Shown here: positions 1 to 9,091 of the stretch, in pieces
Position numbering within the stretch: the stretch's first letter is position 1
Layout: every line of letters starts with the position of its first letter
Assembly (NCBI GenBank): GCA_002305715.1
Contig: DBQD01000036.1
Location: 81,813-145,812 of the forward strand
Reading direction: 5' to 3'
Source of the DNA: Proteiniphilum sp. UBA1403
GTDB lineage: Bacteria; Bacteroidota; Bacteroidia; Bacteroidales; Dysgonomonadaceae
Length of the DNA stretch: 64,000 bases
The notes under the pieces: generated by a model
Database searches by the model: none
What the model was told of the DNA's origin: nothing
The model's input: the letters and a program-made list of their open reading frames with translations, nothing else
Translations under genes and position numbers: made by a program

Positions 1-1
1 T

Positions 2-682
2 GTTTTACAAAATCTCGACCTACGTTACCAACTACTCCCTTATATTTATTCTGAAGCATCGCGAGTAAGCATGAATGGTTCCACCCTGATGCGTCCATTA
101 GTGATGGACTATGCCAATGATTCAACAGCATTGGAGCAAAAAAATCAGTTTATGTTTGGACCATCACTCCTAATATGCCCTGTTACCGAACCAGGTGTAA
201 AAAAATGGACTCTTTATCTCCCAAATGAGGAAATGGGATGGATAGATTATCGAAACGGCAAAATTTATTCGGGTGGACAATTTATAGAAGTCTCTGTTGA
301 TATCAACTCCATTCCTTTTTTTGTTAAAGCAGGATCCATCATACCTTTTGGACCTACTCGACAATATACTACCGAAAAAATAGACAAACCAGTTGAAATT
401 CGTATATATCCGGGAGCTGACGCCTCCTACATTCTCTATGAAGATGATGGTGAGAACTACGACTATGAAAGGGGTCTCTTCAGCAGAATTGGGTTTAGTT
501 GGAATGAATCGGAATCGACTTTAACAATCTCAGATAGAGAAGGAGAATATTCAGGAATGAAAAAAAAACGTACCTTCCTGATAAAATTAATAAAGCCAAC
601 TCATGAAATGAATATGCCCACGCATGAAACAATAGTCACAGTGAGCTATAACGGCAAGGGAAAAAGTATAAAAATTATTTGA
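2..682 (+). CDS. GH31 family glycosidase, C-terminal part (cut by window start)
   Basis: The reading frame is open from base 2, so this is the end of a longer gene that begins outside the window. The visible part starts in the GH31 segment LRYQLLPYIYSEA, at the end of the catalytic barrel. It continues with MRPLVMDY and NQFMFGPSLLICPVTE and then the C-terminal beta-sandwiches, which contain YLYEDDGE-like and YDYERG motifs typical of the family. The nucleophile and acid/base lie upstream and cannot be checked. It aligns by eye with the tail of the complete GH31 at 23502-25979, so the two are paralogues. GH31 members of xylan loci are usually alpha-xylosidases or alpha-glucosidases; here the exact activity is inference. 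The next gene follows after 14 bases, which suggests co-transcription. Confidence 0.88.
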   Translation, partial: VLQNLDLRYQLLPYIYSEASRVSMNGSTLMRPLVMDYANDSTALEQKNQFMFGPSLLICPVTEPGVKKWTLYLPNEEMGWIDYRNGKIYSGGQFIEVSVDINSIPFFVKAGSIIPFGPTRQYTTEKIDKPVEIRIYPGADASYILYEDDGENYDYERGLFSRIGFSWNESESTLTISDREGEYSGMKKKRTFLIKLIKPTHEMNMPTHETIVTVSYNGKGKSIKII

Positions 683-696
683 TAATTAGAGAAGTC

Positions 697-2616
697 ATGC
701 GACAAATTGTAATCCCAATACTATTGTTAATCATCTCACCAATAATTGTAAAAGGTCAGAACCAGCTTACATCTCCAAATGGTAAGATAGTAGCTGTCGT
801 GAACGGTGCAAAGAATGATGTGTGGGGTCAACCTTATCTGACCATCACATACAAAGAAACCGGTAAAAGCCATACAGTATTTGAAAATCTGACTACAGGT
901 ATCTACAGCAACAAGCAGAACCTTACTGATAACTTGAAACTTGTTGCGGTCTCAACACCTGAGACGATCATCGAAGAATATACGATGATCACCGGTAAGA
1001 GACGGTTTTGCAGCAATCAAGCAAATGCTCAGGTGTATACATTTGAGAACAGAGCAGGTGAAGTATTGAATATTGAAGTTCGAACCTACAACGACGGTGT
1101 GGCATTTCGATATCGTCTCAACGAAAAAGATGCAGGAGAGGTAATTACGAAAGAAGCTACAACCTATCCTATAGCGGAAGGAGTTAAAAGATGGATTCAG
1201 CCATTAAAGCTCGATTACGAAGGATTTTATGATCCTACCAATAGTGGAAAATCGGAACCTGATCCTCGTTTCAACCGAATTAATAGCAACTGGGCTTATC
1301 CTGTGTTACTTGAACCGACAGAATCTCTCTTTGTATTAATTACAGAAGCAAATATCGGTAGAAATAATTGCGGATCACACTTAAACAATGAAGCAGATCG
1401 AAGTGTCTATTGGTTGGAGTTGGCTGATAACGCTCTGCCTGTGAATGGAGAATGGGTATCACCTTGGAGATTGATGATCATCGGCTCTCTTGCTGATATT
1501 GTTGAATCTACCCTTGTCACAGATCTATCCGAACCTTCAAAGGTTACAAACACAGACTGGATCAAGCCAGGCACCGCTGCTTGGATTTACTGGGCATACA
1601 ACAACGGATCGAATGATTATCAGATTGTGAAGATGTATATCGACTTAGCAGAGGAGATGCAATGGCCATATAATTTGATCGACTGGAAATGGAATGAAAT
1701 GGGGAACGGTGGAGATGTTCACGATGCTGTAAAATATGCCTCCGAAAAAGGTGTCAAAACGCTTCTTTGGTACAATTCATCTACGAGTTGGAATGGTGAA
1801 GGTGCTCCAGGTCCACTGTTTGTATTGAACGAGAAAGAGAGTCGGGTAATAGAATATCGCAAACTCAAAGATATGGGAGTATCCGGCGTTAAAGTAGATT
1901 TTTTCAATGGTGACGGCTACAAGGAGATGAATTATTACATCGACCTGCTGGAAGATGCTATTGACCCACAGTTATTGATTAATTTCCATGGCGCTACTTT
2001 GCCACGTGGATGGCAACGTACCTATCCCCATATGTTGACTATGGAAGCGGTATATGGCGCAGAATGGTACAATAACCGCCCCATTTTAACAGGCAAAGCA
2101 GCCAAACACAATGCTACACTTCCCTTCACAAGAAATGTAGTAGGCCCAATGGATTACACACCGGGTACTTTCAGCGATTCACAACATCCTCATATTACTT
2201 CACACGGACATGAACTAGCTTTGACCATTTTATTTGAGTCGGCTCTTCAACATATGCCAGATCGCCCTGAATCTTACCTTTCACTGCCGGAGCCAATTAA
2301 GAAGCTCCTATCAGGATTACCAACAGCATGGGATGATACAAAATTGCTTTCCGGATACCCTGGAGAGTCTGTCATTTTGGCTCGACAAAAGGGAGATCTT
2401 TGGTATCTAGCAGGTATAAACGGTACCGATGATGCCCGAACACTCTCGTTCTCTCCGGCTGTTCTCTCTGGGAACCATAAGACCATTACACTTTTTCAGG
2501 ATGGAAATGACGAACATACATTTGCCATCTCAGAAGATGTCTCACTGACTGATTTGCCTAATATTATCAATGTAGAATGCCTTCCCCGCGGTGGCTTTGT
2601 TGCAATAATCAAATAA
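697..2616 (+). CDS. GH97 alpha-glycosidase, retaining type, secreted
   Basis: This is a 639-residue protein of the SusB family (GH97). An N-terminal hydrophobic signal (MRQIVIPILLLIISPIIVKG) points to export to the periplasm. The N-terminal beta-sandwich covers roughly residues 22-270, the TIM barrel 275-540, and a small C-terminal sandwich the rest. Asp401 sits in GVKVDFF, where retaining GH97 enzymes (alpha-galactosidase type) carry their nucleophile; inverting SusB-type enzymes lack it. Conserved Glu450 and Glu456 follow in EAVYGAE and are acid/base candidates. I chose ATG 697 over the in-frame TTG at 679 because the signal peptide then starts directly. Alpha-galactosidase activity is the best guess and fits removal of galactose from substituted xylan. 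The start of the next gene is 9 bases away. Confidence 0.9.
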   Translation: MRQIVIPILLLIISPIIVKGQNQLTSPNGKIVAVVNGAKNDVWGQPYLTITYKETGKSHTVFENLTTGIYSNKQNLTDNLKLVAVSTPETIIEEYTMITGKRRFCSNQANAQVYTFENRAGEVLNIEVRTYNDGVAFRYRLNEKDAGEVITKEATTYPIAEGVKRWIQPLKLDYEGFYDPTNSGKSEPDPRFNRINSNWAYPVLLEPTESLFVLITEANIGRNNCGSHLNNEADRSVYWLELADNALPVNGEWVSPWRLMIIGSLADIVESTLVTDLSEPSKVTNTDWIKPGTAAWIYWAYNNGSNDYQIVKMYIDLAEEMQWPYNLIDWKWNEMGNGGDVHDAVKYASEKGVKTLLWYNSSTSWNGEGAPGPLFVLNEKESRVIEYRKLKDMGVSGVKVDFFNGDGYKEMNYYIDLLEDAIDPQLLINFHGATLPRGWQRTYPHMLTMEAVYGAEWYNNRPILTGKAAKHNATLPFTRNVVGPMDYTPGTFSDSQHPHITSHGHELALTILFESALQHMPDRPESYLSLPEPIKKLLSGLPTAWDDTKLLSGYPGESVILARQKGDLWYLAGINGTDDARTLSFSPAVLSGNHKTITLFQDGNDEHTFAISEDVSLTDLPNIINVECLPRGGFVAIIK

Positions 2617-2625
2617 TTAAAAACA

Positions 2626-5052
2626 ATGAAGAAGATACAAATTTTCATCACCTCTTGTGTAATAATGTTTGCATTTCATCTTCCTGCACAGGATTTGAAG
2701 CTGTGGTACGACACACCAGCGACTATATGGGAGGAGGCACTACCTCTCGGTAATAGTAGACTTGGAGCAATGGTGTATGGTAAACCGGCAGAAGAAGAAA
2801 TACAGCTCAATGAAGAAACCATTTGGGGAGGATCACCACATCGTAATGACAATCCAAAAGCGGCCGGAGCACTTGCCGAAATACAGGAAATGATTTTCCG
2901 GAAAGAATATGGTGAAGCCGACAAACGTATCAATGAGACCTTCTTTGGTGGACCTCATGGTATGCCTTTCCAGACAGCTGGCAGTTTAATGCTACATTTT
3001 GATGGACACAATAATTATACTAATTTTTACCGAGAACTGGATTTGAAAAGGGCCGTAGCAACGACTCGTTACACAGTAGATGGTATTACCTATAAACGTG
3101 AAATCTTCACTTCATTTGCCGATGACGTGATCATCTTACGCTTAACAGCCGATAAAAAAAGAAGCATCTCCTTTGAAGCTTCATATAAGAATCCGGCACA
3201 CCACAGCGTAACAAAAAAAGGTGATCGGTTGGTAATGAAAGGAAAAGGAGTTGACCATGAAGGAATTAACGGGAAAATTGAATATGAAATACATACACTC
3301 GTTAAACAAAAGGATGGAACAGTTGATATAAACGAGAATAAAATCCGAGTCACGAATGCTACAGAAGTGATACTCTATCTATCTGTGGGAACCAACTTTC
3401 GGAATTATCAAACATTGGACCGAAATCCGACTGCGATTGCTACATCGCTGCTGGATACTGCTATAAAAAAACAATATAGCAAGGCAATTCAACAACACAT
3501 TGCTATCTATGGTCTTCAGTTTCAACGCTTCCATCTAAATCTGGGTCAAATGGAAGATAGTCATAAATTGACTACCACACAACGTATTGCATCTTTTAAA
3601 GATACACAAGATCCGTCATTGGTAACGCTCCTAACTCAATTTGGACGATACCTGTTAATCTGCTCATCACAACCTGGGGGTCAACCTGCTAATCTACAGG
3701 GAATATGGAACAACAGCATCACCCCAGCTTGGGATAGTAAATACACGCTTAACATCAATGCAGAAATGAACTATTGGCCAGCAGAGGTGACAAATCTATC
3801 GGAAACCCATCAACCATTCTTCAAAATGATAGAAGAGTTGAGCCATACAGGTCAAGAAACCGCTCGCACAATGTACAACGCAGATGGATGGGTGGTTCAT
3901 CACAACACCGATATTTGGAGAATAACCGGTCCTGTAGATTTTGCAGCCGCCGGAATGTGGCCTACAGGTGGAGCATGGCTTTGTCAACATCTTTGGGAAC
4001 ACTTTCTTTATAGTGGAGACAAGGATTTTTTGGCTCAATATTATCCAGCCATGAAGGGAGCAGCAGACTTCTTCCTATCTACACTTATACCACATCCTGA
4101 AAATGCTTGGATGGTTGTTTCTCCATCTGTCTCACCAGAACATGGTCCCGTAACAGCCGGTACCACAATGGACAATCAGCTGTTGTTTGATCTCTTTCAC
4201 CATACTGCAGCAGCAAATGATATATTAGGTAAAGATCCCAAATATAGTGAGAAATTACGAATTATGGCAGACAAGCTTCCACCCATGCAGATAGGTAAAC
4301 ATGCCCAATTGCAGGAGTGGTTGGAAGATCTGGATGATCCAAAAAACGAACATCGCCACGTATCCCACCTCTATGGCCTTTACCCTGGAAATCAAATATC
4401 ACCCTATTCCACTCCGCAACTATTCGAAGCAGCTAAGCAATCGCTACGCTATCGTGGTGATCAAGCTACAGGATGGTCCATTGGGTGGAAAATTAACCTA
4501 TGGGCACGTCTTCTGGATGGCGATCATGCCTACAAAATCATTCAGAATATGTTAACACTAGCCGGACGGGACTGGGGAAGGAATGGTAGAACATATCCCA
4601 ATCTCTTCACAGCTCATCCTCCCTTCCAAATCGATGGCAATTTTGGACTAACAGCAGGTGTAGCTGAGATGTTACTACAGAGCCACGACAAAGCGGTGCA
4701 TTTGCTTCCTGCTTTACCGCAGAATTGGAAAAATGGATCTGCATCTGGTCTTGTAGCCCGTGGTGGTTTTGAAGTGAAGATGGAATGGAAAGATGGAGAA
4801 TTGGATAAGGCTATAATCATATCGCGTCTGGGAGGGAATTTACGCATCCGCTCCTATGTACCTTTGGAAGGAAAAGGGATCACTCCGGCATCAGCTGAAA
4901 ACAGCAATCCACTCTTTCAAAATGCGACTGTAAAGGCACCTCTAATTAACAATGAAGCTGTATTGACTGAAAATAATGATCTTCAGAAAGTTTTTGAATA
5001 CGATATCCTGACCCATGCAGGAGAAAAATATCACATCAAACGAAAAAAATGA
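2626..5052 (+). CDS. GH95 alpha-L-fucosidase / alpha-L-galactosidase, secreted
   Basis: This 808-residue exported enzyme starts with a signal peptide ending near AQ (residues 1-22). The N-terminal domain has the GH95 signature WYDTPATIWEEALPLGN. The (alpha/alpha)6 catalytic domain carries the residues known from Bifidobacterium AfcA: Asn376 and Asn378 in NINAEMNYWPAE, the acid Glu505 in SPEHGP, and Asp670 in PFQIDGNFG. All four are present, so it should be active. GH95 enzymes are inverting and remove alpha-1,2-L-fucose. Members from xylan loci of Bacteroides remove alpha-L-galactose from corn glucuronoarabinoxylan. The xylan context makes the L-galactosidase role more likely here, but this is inference. 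It sits between GH97 and GH3 genes with almost no spacing. Confidence 0.9.
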   Translation: MKKIQIFITSCVIMFAFHLPAQDLKLWYDTPATIWEEALPLGNSRLGAMVYGKPAEEEIQLNEETIWGGSPHRNDNPKAAGALAEIQEMIFRKEYGEADKRINETFFGGPHGMPFQTAGSLMLHFDGHNNYTNFYRELDLKRAVATTRYTVDGITYKREIFTSFADDVIILRLTADKKRSISFEASYKNPAHHSVTKKGDRLVMKGKGVDHEGINGKIEYEIHTLVKQKDGTVDINENKIRVTNATEVILYLSVGTNFRNYQTLDRNPTAIATSLLDTAIKKQYSKAIQQHIAIYGLQFQRFHLNLGQMEDSHKLTTTQRIASFKDTQDPSLVTLLTQFGRYLLICSSQPGGQPANLQGIWNNSITPAWDSKYTLNINAEMNYWPAEVTNLSETHQPFFKMIEELSHTGQETARTMYNADGWVVHHNTDIWRITGPVDFAAAGMWPTGGAWLCQHLWEHFLYSGDKDFLAQYYPAMKGAADFFLSTLIPHPENAWMVVSPSVSPEHGPVTAGTTMDNQLLFDLFHHTAAANDILGKDPKYSEKLRIMADKLPPMQIGKHAQLQEWLEDLDDPKNEHRHVSHLYGLYPGNQISPYSTPQLFEAAKQSLRYRGDQATGWSIGWKINLWARLLDGDHAYKIIQNMLTLAGRDWGRNGRTYPNLFTAHPPFQIDGNFGLTAGVAEMLLQSHDKAVHLLPALPQNWKNGSASGLVARGGFEVKMEWKDGELDKAIIISRLGGNLRIRSYVPLEGKGITPASAENSNPLFQNATVKAPLINNEAVLTENNDLQKVFEYDILTHAGEKYHIKRKK

Positions 5053-5093
5053 TTTATTTGAAATCGTTCACACAAAGGAAATATATACATAAA

Positions 5094-8000
5094 ATGAAAC
5101 AGTTCATACGAATAGTAGCCTTTTTTCTATTTCTTTCAGGGATTTCTTACAATGGACTCTTTGCCCAGCATACCAACATAGGAAAAAGCAAGTCCCCCAT
5201 TTATCTGAATACCTCTTACTCTTTTGAAGAGCGAGCAACCGATCTTGTCTCACGACTAACACCCGAGGAGAAGCAAACTTTACTGGGAAATACCATGTCT
5301 CCTATTCCCAGATTAGGAATCAACAAGTATGATGTGTGGGGAGAGGCATTACACGGTGTAGTAGGTAGAAACGACAATGCCGGAATGACAGCTACCTCCT
5401 TCCCCAACAGCATTGCGGTGGGAAGTACTTGGGATCCGGAACTAATTCAAAAGGAAGCTTCTGTAATCGCAGATGAAGCAAGAGGATTCAATAACGAACG
5501 TATCTTTACACTCACCTATTGGTCACCTGTTATTGAGCCAGCAAGAGATCCTCGATGGGGACGAACGGCCGAAAGCTACAGTGAAGACCCATTCCTTGTT
5601 TCCGAACTGGCTGCTGGCTTTGTAAAGGGTATGATGGGAGATGATCCCCGATACCTAAAAACAGTTCCTACCGGAAAACACTTTATAGCCAACAATAGCG
5701 AATACAACCGACACAATGGAAACTCACAACTCGATGAACGAGATATGCGAGAGTACTATCTCACCCCCTACAAAGCATTGATTGAGAATGAGAAACTCCC
5801 CTCAATCATGACAGCCTATAATGCAGTGAATGGTGTACCTGTATCAGCCAGTGTTTTCCTAGTCGATTCAATTGCTAGAAAGACCTATGGGATGAAAGGA
5901 TATGTGACCGGAGATTGTGGGGCAATTTCAGATATATTCCAAGGACATCGCTTTTTAAAGGATGGTGTTGAAGCTACAGCTGCAGGTTTAAAGGCTGGTG
6001 TAGATTCCGATTGTGGAGGAGAATATCAAAGCAATGCGCTAGAAGCATTGAATAGAGGTTTAATTACCATGGCGGATATTGATCGGGCATTAATTAATAT
6101 GATGACAATACGTATGCGTATGGGAGAGTTTGATCCTCCTTCTGTGGTTCCCTATTCTAGATTAAGACCTGATATCATCAACGATCCTGCACACAACGAT
6201 TTGGCATTGGAAGTGGCAACAAAAAGTCCTGTTCTACTTAAAAATGATACAGTGACCACTACCGGCAATAAAGCTCTACCGCTTTCTGCAGAAAAAATAA
6301 AAACCATAGCCGTATTAGGTCCACAGGCCAACCGTGTAGAACTGGGAGATTACTCCGGTCCAATTGAACAAGAATACAGTATTTCTCACCTGGAAGGGCT
6401 TCGTAGATACATTGAACAACATCAACTCCCTATCGAGTTGTTTCATGCAGAAGGTGGAAATGCCAGTCGCAAAACAGATTTTTTCGTACTACGTAATTTT
6501 ACGACACGTAACAGTAATGGAGAAAGCAAAGAATATGCTGCCACTGCATTCGATGCTGCCGCTCCAGGGATTATTTCTGCAGCACGATTTGGAAGTTTGT
6601 CTTTACAAGGAATCAAAGATGGTGACTGGACAGCATATAAAAATATTGACATCACCCACCTCGATTCATTGATACTAAATCTGAATGTGACCCAAGATGG
6701 AGGCACCTTGGAAGTAAGGGTTGGAGCAGCTACCGGCAATATGATTGCATCGAAAGTTATTGAAGGAGGAAGTGGGCCTCGCACCTTCGGAAGAGGAACA
6801 ACTGTTGCACTCAAAGTAAATAGACTGGGAATTGCAGGACCACAAGATCTTTACTTTGTGTATCGTGAACCACAAGCTGAGTCTGTTGATGCGGAGATGC
6901 TAAAGAAAGTTGCCGCTGCCGACATTGCGCTCATTTTTGTGGGTACTGACCAAAATACCGGTAGAGAGGAGTCCGACCGTTTTTCCCTTTCTTTACCTGG
7001 CAATCAGATGCAATTAATCGAGGCTGTTGCTGCGGTGAATCCTCATACTGTAGTTGTGATGCAGACCATGGGTATGGTAGAAGTGGAAGCGATCAAGCAT
7101 AACAAGAATATTCCAGGTTTGATTTATACAGGTTACAATGGACAAGCACAAGGAACGGCTATGGCCAAAATACTCTTTGGAGAAGTAAATCCGGGAGGTA
7201 AGAGCAGTATAACCTGGTACCATTCCGTGAATGACCTCCCTGAACTTGGCGACTATTCACTACGAGGTGATGAAACGAAGAATGGCAGAACATACTGGTA
7301 CTTTGACAAAGATGTTTCATATGAATTTGGATATGGTCTCTCATACACCACATTCGAATACAGTGATTTTAACATCAGTAAAACGAATATCACTCCCTAT
7401 GATCAAATCACCATCTCCGCAAAGATCACAAATAGCGGCGATATGGATGGTGATGAAATTGTACAGGTCTATCTAAGAACACCAGACGCAGCTGCCAAAG
7501 GACGGCCCCTTAAACGACTAAAAGGCTTCAAGAGGATTACCATCCCTGCAGGACAAACTCACACTGTTTCTATCGATATTGATTGTTCCGATTTATGGTA
7601 CTGGGATGAGAACAATAAGCGTATTACCTTCGATCAAGGAAACTATATCTTTGAAATAGGTGCCTCTTCACGTGATATCAAAGGGTACGTAGTAGCAGAA
7701 ATGAAGGGTCAGTTCTTGGAAACTGTGGAAACAGTAGTTGCGGAAGCAGAAAAAATGATCTTGAAACCGGGGGAGAAAACAAAAACACTCGTATCCGCTA
7801 CATTAAAGGATGACAGTTTTGTTGATCCGAATCAATTGCAGATTCGTTATGAGTCTAATAACCCTTCAGTGGCTGAGGTTGATCAATACGGAACTATCAT
7901 GGCATTACAGCCAGGAGTTGCAACCATCACTGCATATGTCACACACAATGGAATCAGTGCTTCCGACAGTTATCCGGTGAAAGTAACTCCCGATCTAAGA

Positions 8001-8927
8001 CCTGTCTCAATTATGGTAAATGGTAAGCCTCTTGCACAATTTAAGCCGGAAGTAAAGGCCTATAGCTTTTTGATGAGCAATAAGTCGCCTATTCCAGTGG
8101 TAGAAGCAACGGCTGTAAGCAATACAACTGGTGTGGAAATTGAGCAAACATCATCAATTCCTGGCACTACAATTGTTCGGTTTATTGATTACAATACGAT
8201 GGAAGAGAATAATTACTATCTTAATTTCGATTACTCAGCGGTGAGTGATGAATTCAATAATAGCCAAGTGGGGACTCAGTGGGAATGGTTCAGAGAAAAC
8301 AAAGAAAACTATTCCTACACATCAAATAAGGGTTCATTAACCATTACCACCGAAAAGGGAGATATTTCAGAGAAAAGTAACAATGCTCGGAACCTGCTCT
8401 TACAGAGCGCAAATAATGACTGGACAATTGAGACAAAAATGGTAGCATCTAGAGCACCATCTCAACCAGAAAATGCAGGTATTATAGCTAGGCAGGATGA
8501 TCACAACTTTGTTAAGTTGATGCATCGTGCAGTAACCAAGACCACTCGTCAGAGAGGCCCCCAACCCGGAACCATTGAACTGCTCCTGGAAGAGAATGAC
8601 ATCGCTAGGTCAGTTGCGACATTCGATTTGACAGAGATGATAACCGGTGATCAACATCTCTTTATACGACTCACTAAGTCTGGTTCAAGGTATACTGCCT
8701 ACTATTCACTCAATGGGCAAGAATACAAACAGCTAGGAAGTGTAGATGCAACGTTACGAGATATAAAGGTAGGCTTGATAGCTTGCGATGGTATCATAAC
8801 ACAAAGTATGACAAGTACCTTCTGGTTTGACTCCGATACCACCAAACCAGACACCCCATATAATGTATCATTCGACTATTTCCATATCAAAAGTTCAGGA
8901 ATTAATTTTGACAAAATAAGTAAATAA
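5094..8927 (+). CDS. Multidomain GH3 beta-xylosidase/glucosidase with CBM6-like insert and C-terminal adhesion-like domains
   Basis: This 1277-residue secreted enzyme is far longer than a normal GH3 (750-900). After the signal peptide (ending FAQ) comes the GH3 N-domain. Its nucleophile is Asp274 in VTGDCGA, a form typical of beta-xylosidases. The GH3 C-domain is interrupted around residues 465-592 by a beta-sandwich resembling CBM6 (DGDWTAYKNID and GPQDLYFVY motifs). A fibronectin-like domain follows (about 757-850), then a bacterial Ig-like Big_2 domain (about 895-965, NPSVAEVDQYGTI), then a concanavalin-like domain (about 1050-1277) like those at the end of GH43 beta-xylosidases. An in-frame ATG at 5049 overlaps the GH95 stop, but ATG 5094 places the signal peptide correctly. 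The likely role is release of xylose from xylo-oligosaccharides. Confidence 0.88.
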   Translation: MKQFIRIVAFFLFLSGISYNGLFAQHTNIGKSKSPIYLNTSYSFEERATDLVSRLTPEEKQTLLGNTMSPIPRLGINKYDVWGEALHGVVGRNDNAGMTATSFPNSIAVGSTWDPELIQKEASVIADEARGFNNERIFTLTYWSPVIEPARDPRWGRTAESYSEDPFLVSELAAGFVKGMMGDDPRYLKTVPTGKHFIANNSEYNRHNGNSQLDERDMREYYLTPYKALIENEKLPSIMTAYNAVNGVPVSASVFLVDSIARKTYGMKGYVTGDCGAISDIFQGHRFLKDGVEATAAGLKAGVDSDCGGEYQSNALEALNRGLITMADIDRALINMMTIRMRMGEFDPPSVVPYSRLRPDIINDPAHNDLALEVATKSPVLLKNDTVTTTGNKALPLSAEKIKTIAVLGPQANRVELGDYSGPIEQEYSISHLEGLRRYIEQHQLPIELFHAEGGNASRKTDFFVLRNFTTRNSNGESKEYAATAFDAAAPGIISAARFGSLSLQGIKDGDWTAYKNIDITHLDSLILNLNVTQDGGTLEVRVGAATGNMIASKVIEGGSGPRTFGRGTTVALKVNRLGIAGPQDLYFVYREPQAESVDAEMLKKVAAADIALIFVGTDQNTGREESDRFSLSLPGNQMQLIEAVAAVNPHTVVVMQTMGMVEVEAIKHNKNIPGLIYTGYNGQAQGTAMAKILFGEVNPGGKSSITWYHSVNDLPELGDYSLRGDETKNGRTYWYFDKDVSYEFGYGLSYTTFEYSDFNISKTNITPYDQITISAKITNSGDMDGDEIVQVYLRTPDAAAKGRPLKRLKGFKRITIPAGQTHTVSIDIDCSDLWYWDENNKRITFDQGNYIFEIGASSRDIKGYVVAEMKGQFLETVETVVAEAEKMILKPGEKTKTLVSATLKDDSFVDPNQLQIRYESNNPSVAEVDQYGTIMALQPGVATITAYVTHNGISASDSYPVKVTPDLRPVSIMVNGKPLAQFKPEVKAYSFLMSNKSPIPVVEATAVSNTTGVEIEQTSSIPGTTIVRFIDYNTMEENNYYLNFDYSAVSDEFNNSQVGTQWEWFRENKENYSYTSNKGSLTITTEKGDISEKSNNARNLLLQSANNDWTIETKMVASRAPSQPENAGIIARQDDHNFVKLMHRAVTKTTRQRGPQPGTIELLLEENDIARSVATFDLTEMITGDQHLFIRLTKSGSRYTAYYSLNGQEYKQLGSVDATLRDIKVGLIACDGIITQSMTSTFWFDSDTTKPDTPYNVSFDYFHIKSSGINFDKISK

Positions 8928-8938
8928 GTATTTGTATT

Positions 8939-9066
8939 CGGAAGCCTAAGTTCCCAATGAATTTGCCCTTTATTATGGCGCTTTGGCAAATTTTATTATC
9001 TTTGAAGTCTCCATGTGGACAATTTGCATAGGCTTGATTTCCGAGAATAAATCATATAGGCTTCCG
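8939..9066. repeat. Nested inverted repeats upstream of the regulator gene
   Basis: An exact 10-base inverted repeat (CGGAAGCCTA at 8939-8948, TAGGCTTCCG at 9057-9066) encloses a second one (AATTTGCC at 8960-8967, GGCAAATT at 8985-8992). Together they fill the space between the GH3 stop and the hybrid regulator gene. They could form a terminator for the upstream genes, a regulator binding site, or an mRNA structure. No T-run follows the outer stem. Confidence 0.5.
8997..9004 (+). promoter_or_regulatory. Candidate Bacteroides-type -7 promoter box
   Basis: TATCTTTG matches the TAnnTTTG consensus of the Bacteroidota primary sigma factor. It would start transcription near 9010, about 80 bases before the regulator ATG. 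No clear TTTG -33 element lies at the expected 19-21-base spacing, so the call rests on the -7 box and position. Confidence 0.4.
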
Positions 9067-9091
9067 GATACTTAATTTCCTGTGCGCAAGA

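Noticed and set aside
679..696. TTG start extending the first GH97 by six residues
   Set aside because: The ATG at 697 begins a clean signal peptide and avoids overlap with the upstream stop.
5049..5093. Upstream ATG overlapping the GH95 stop as start of the GH3
   Set aside because: The added 15 residues are charged and would precede the signal peptide; ATG 5094 fits export better, though coupling through the ATGA overlap remains possible.
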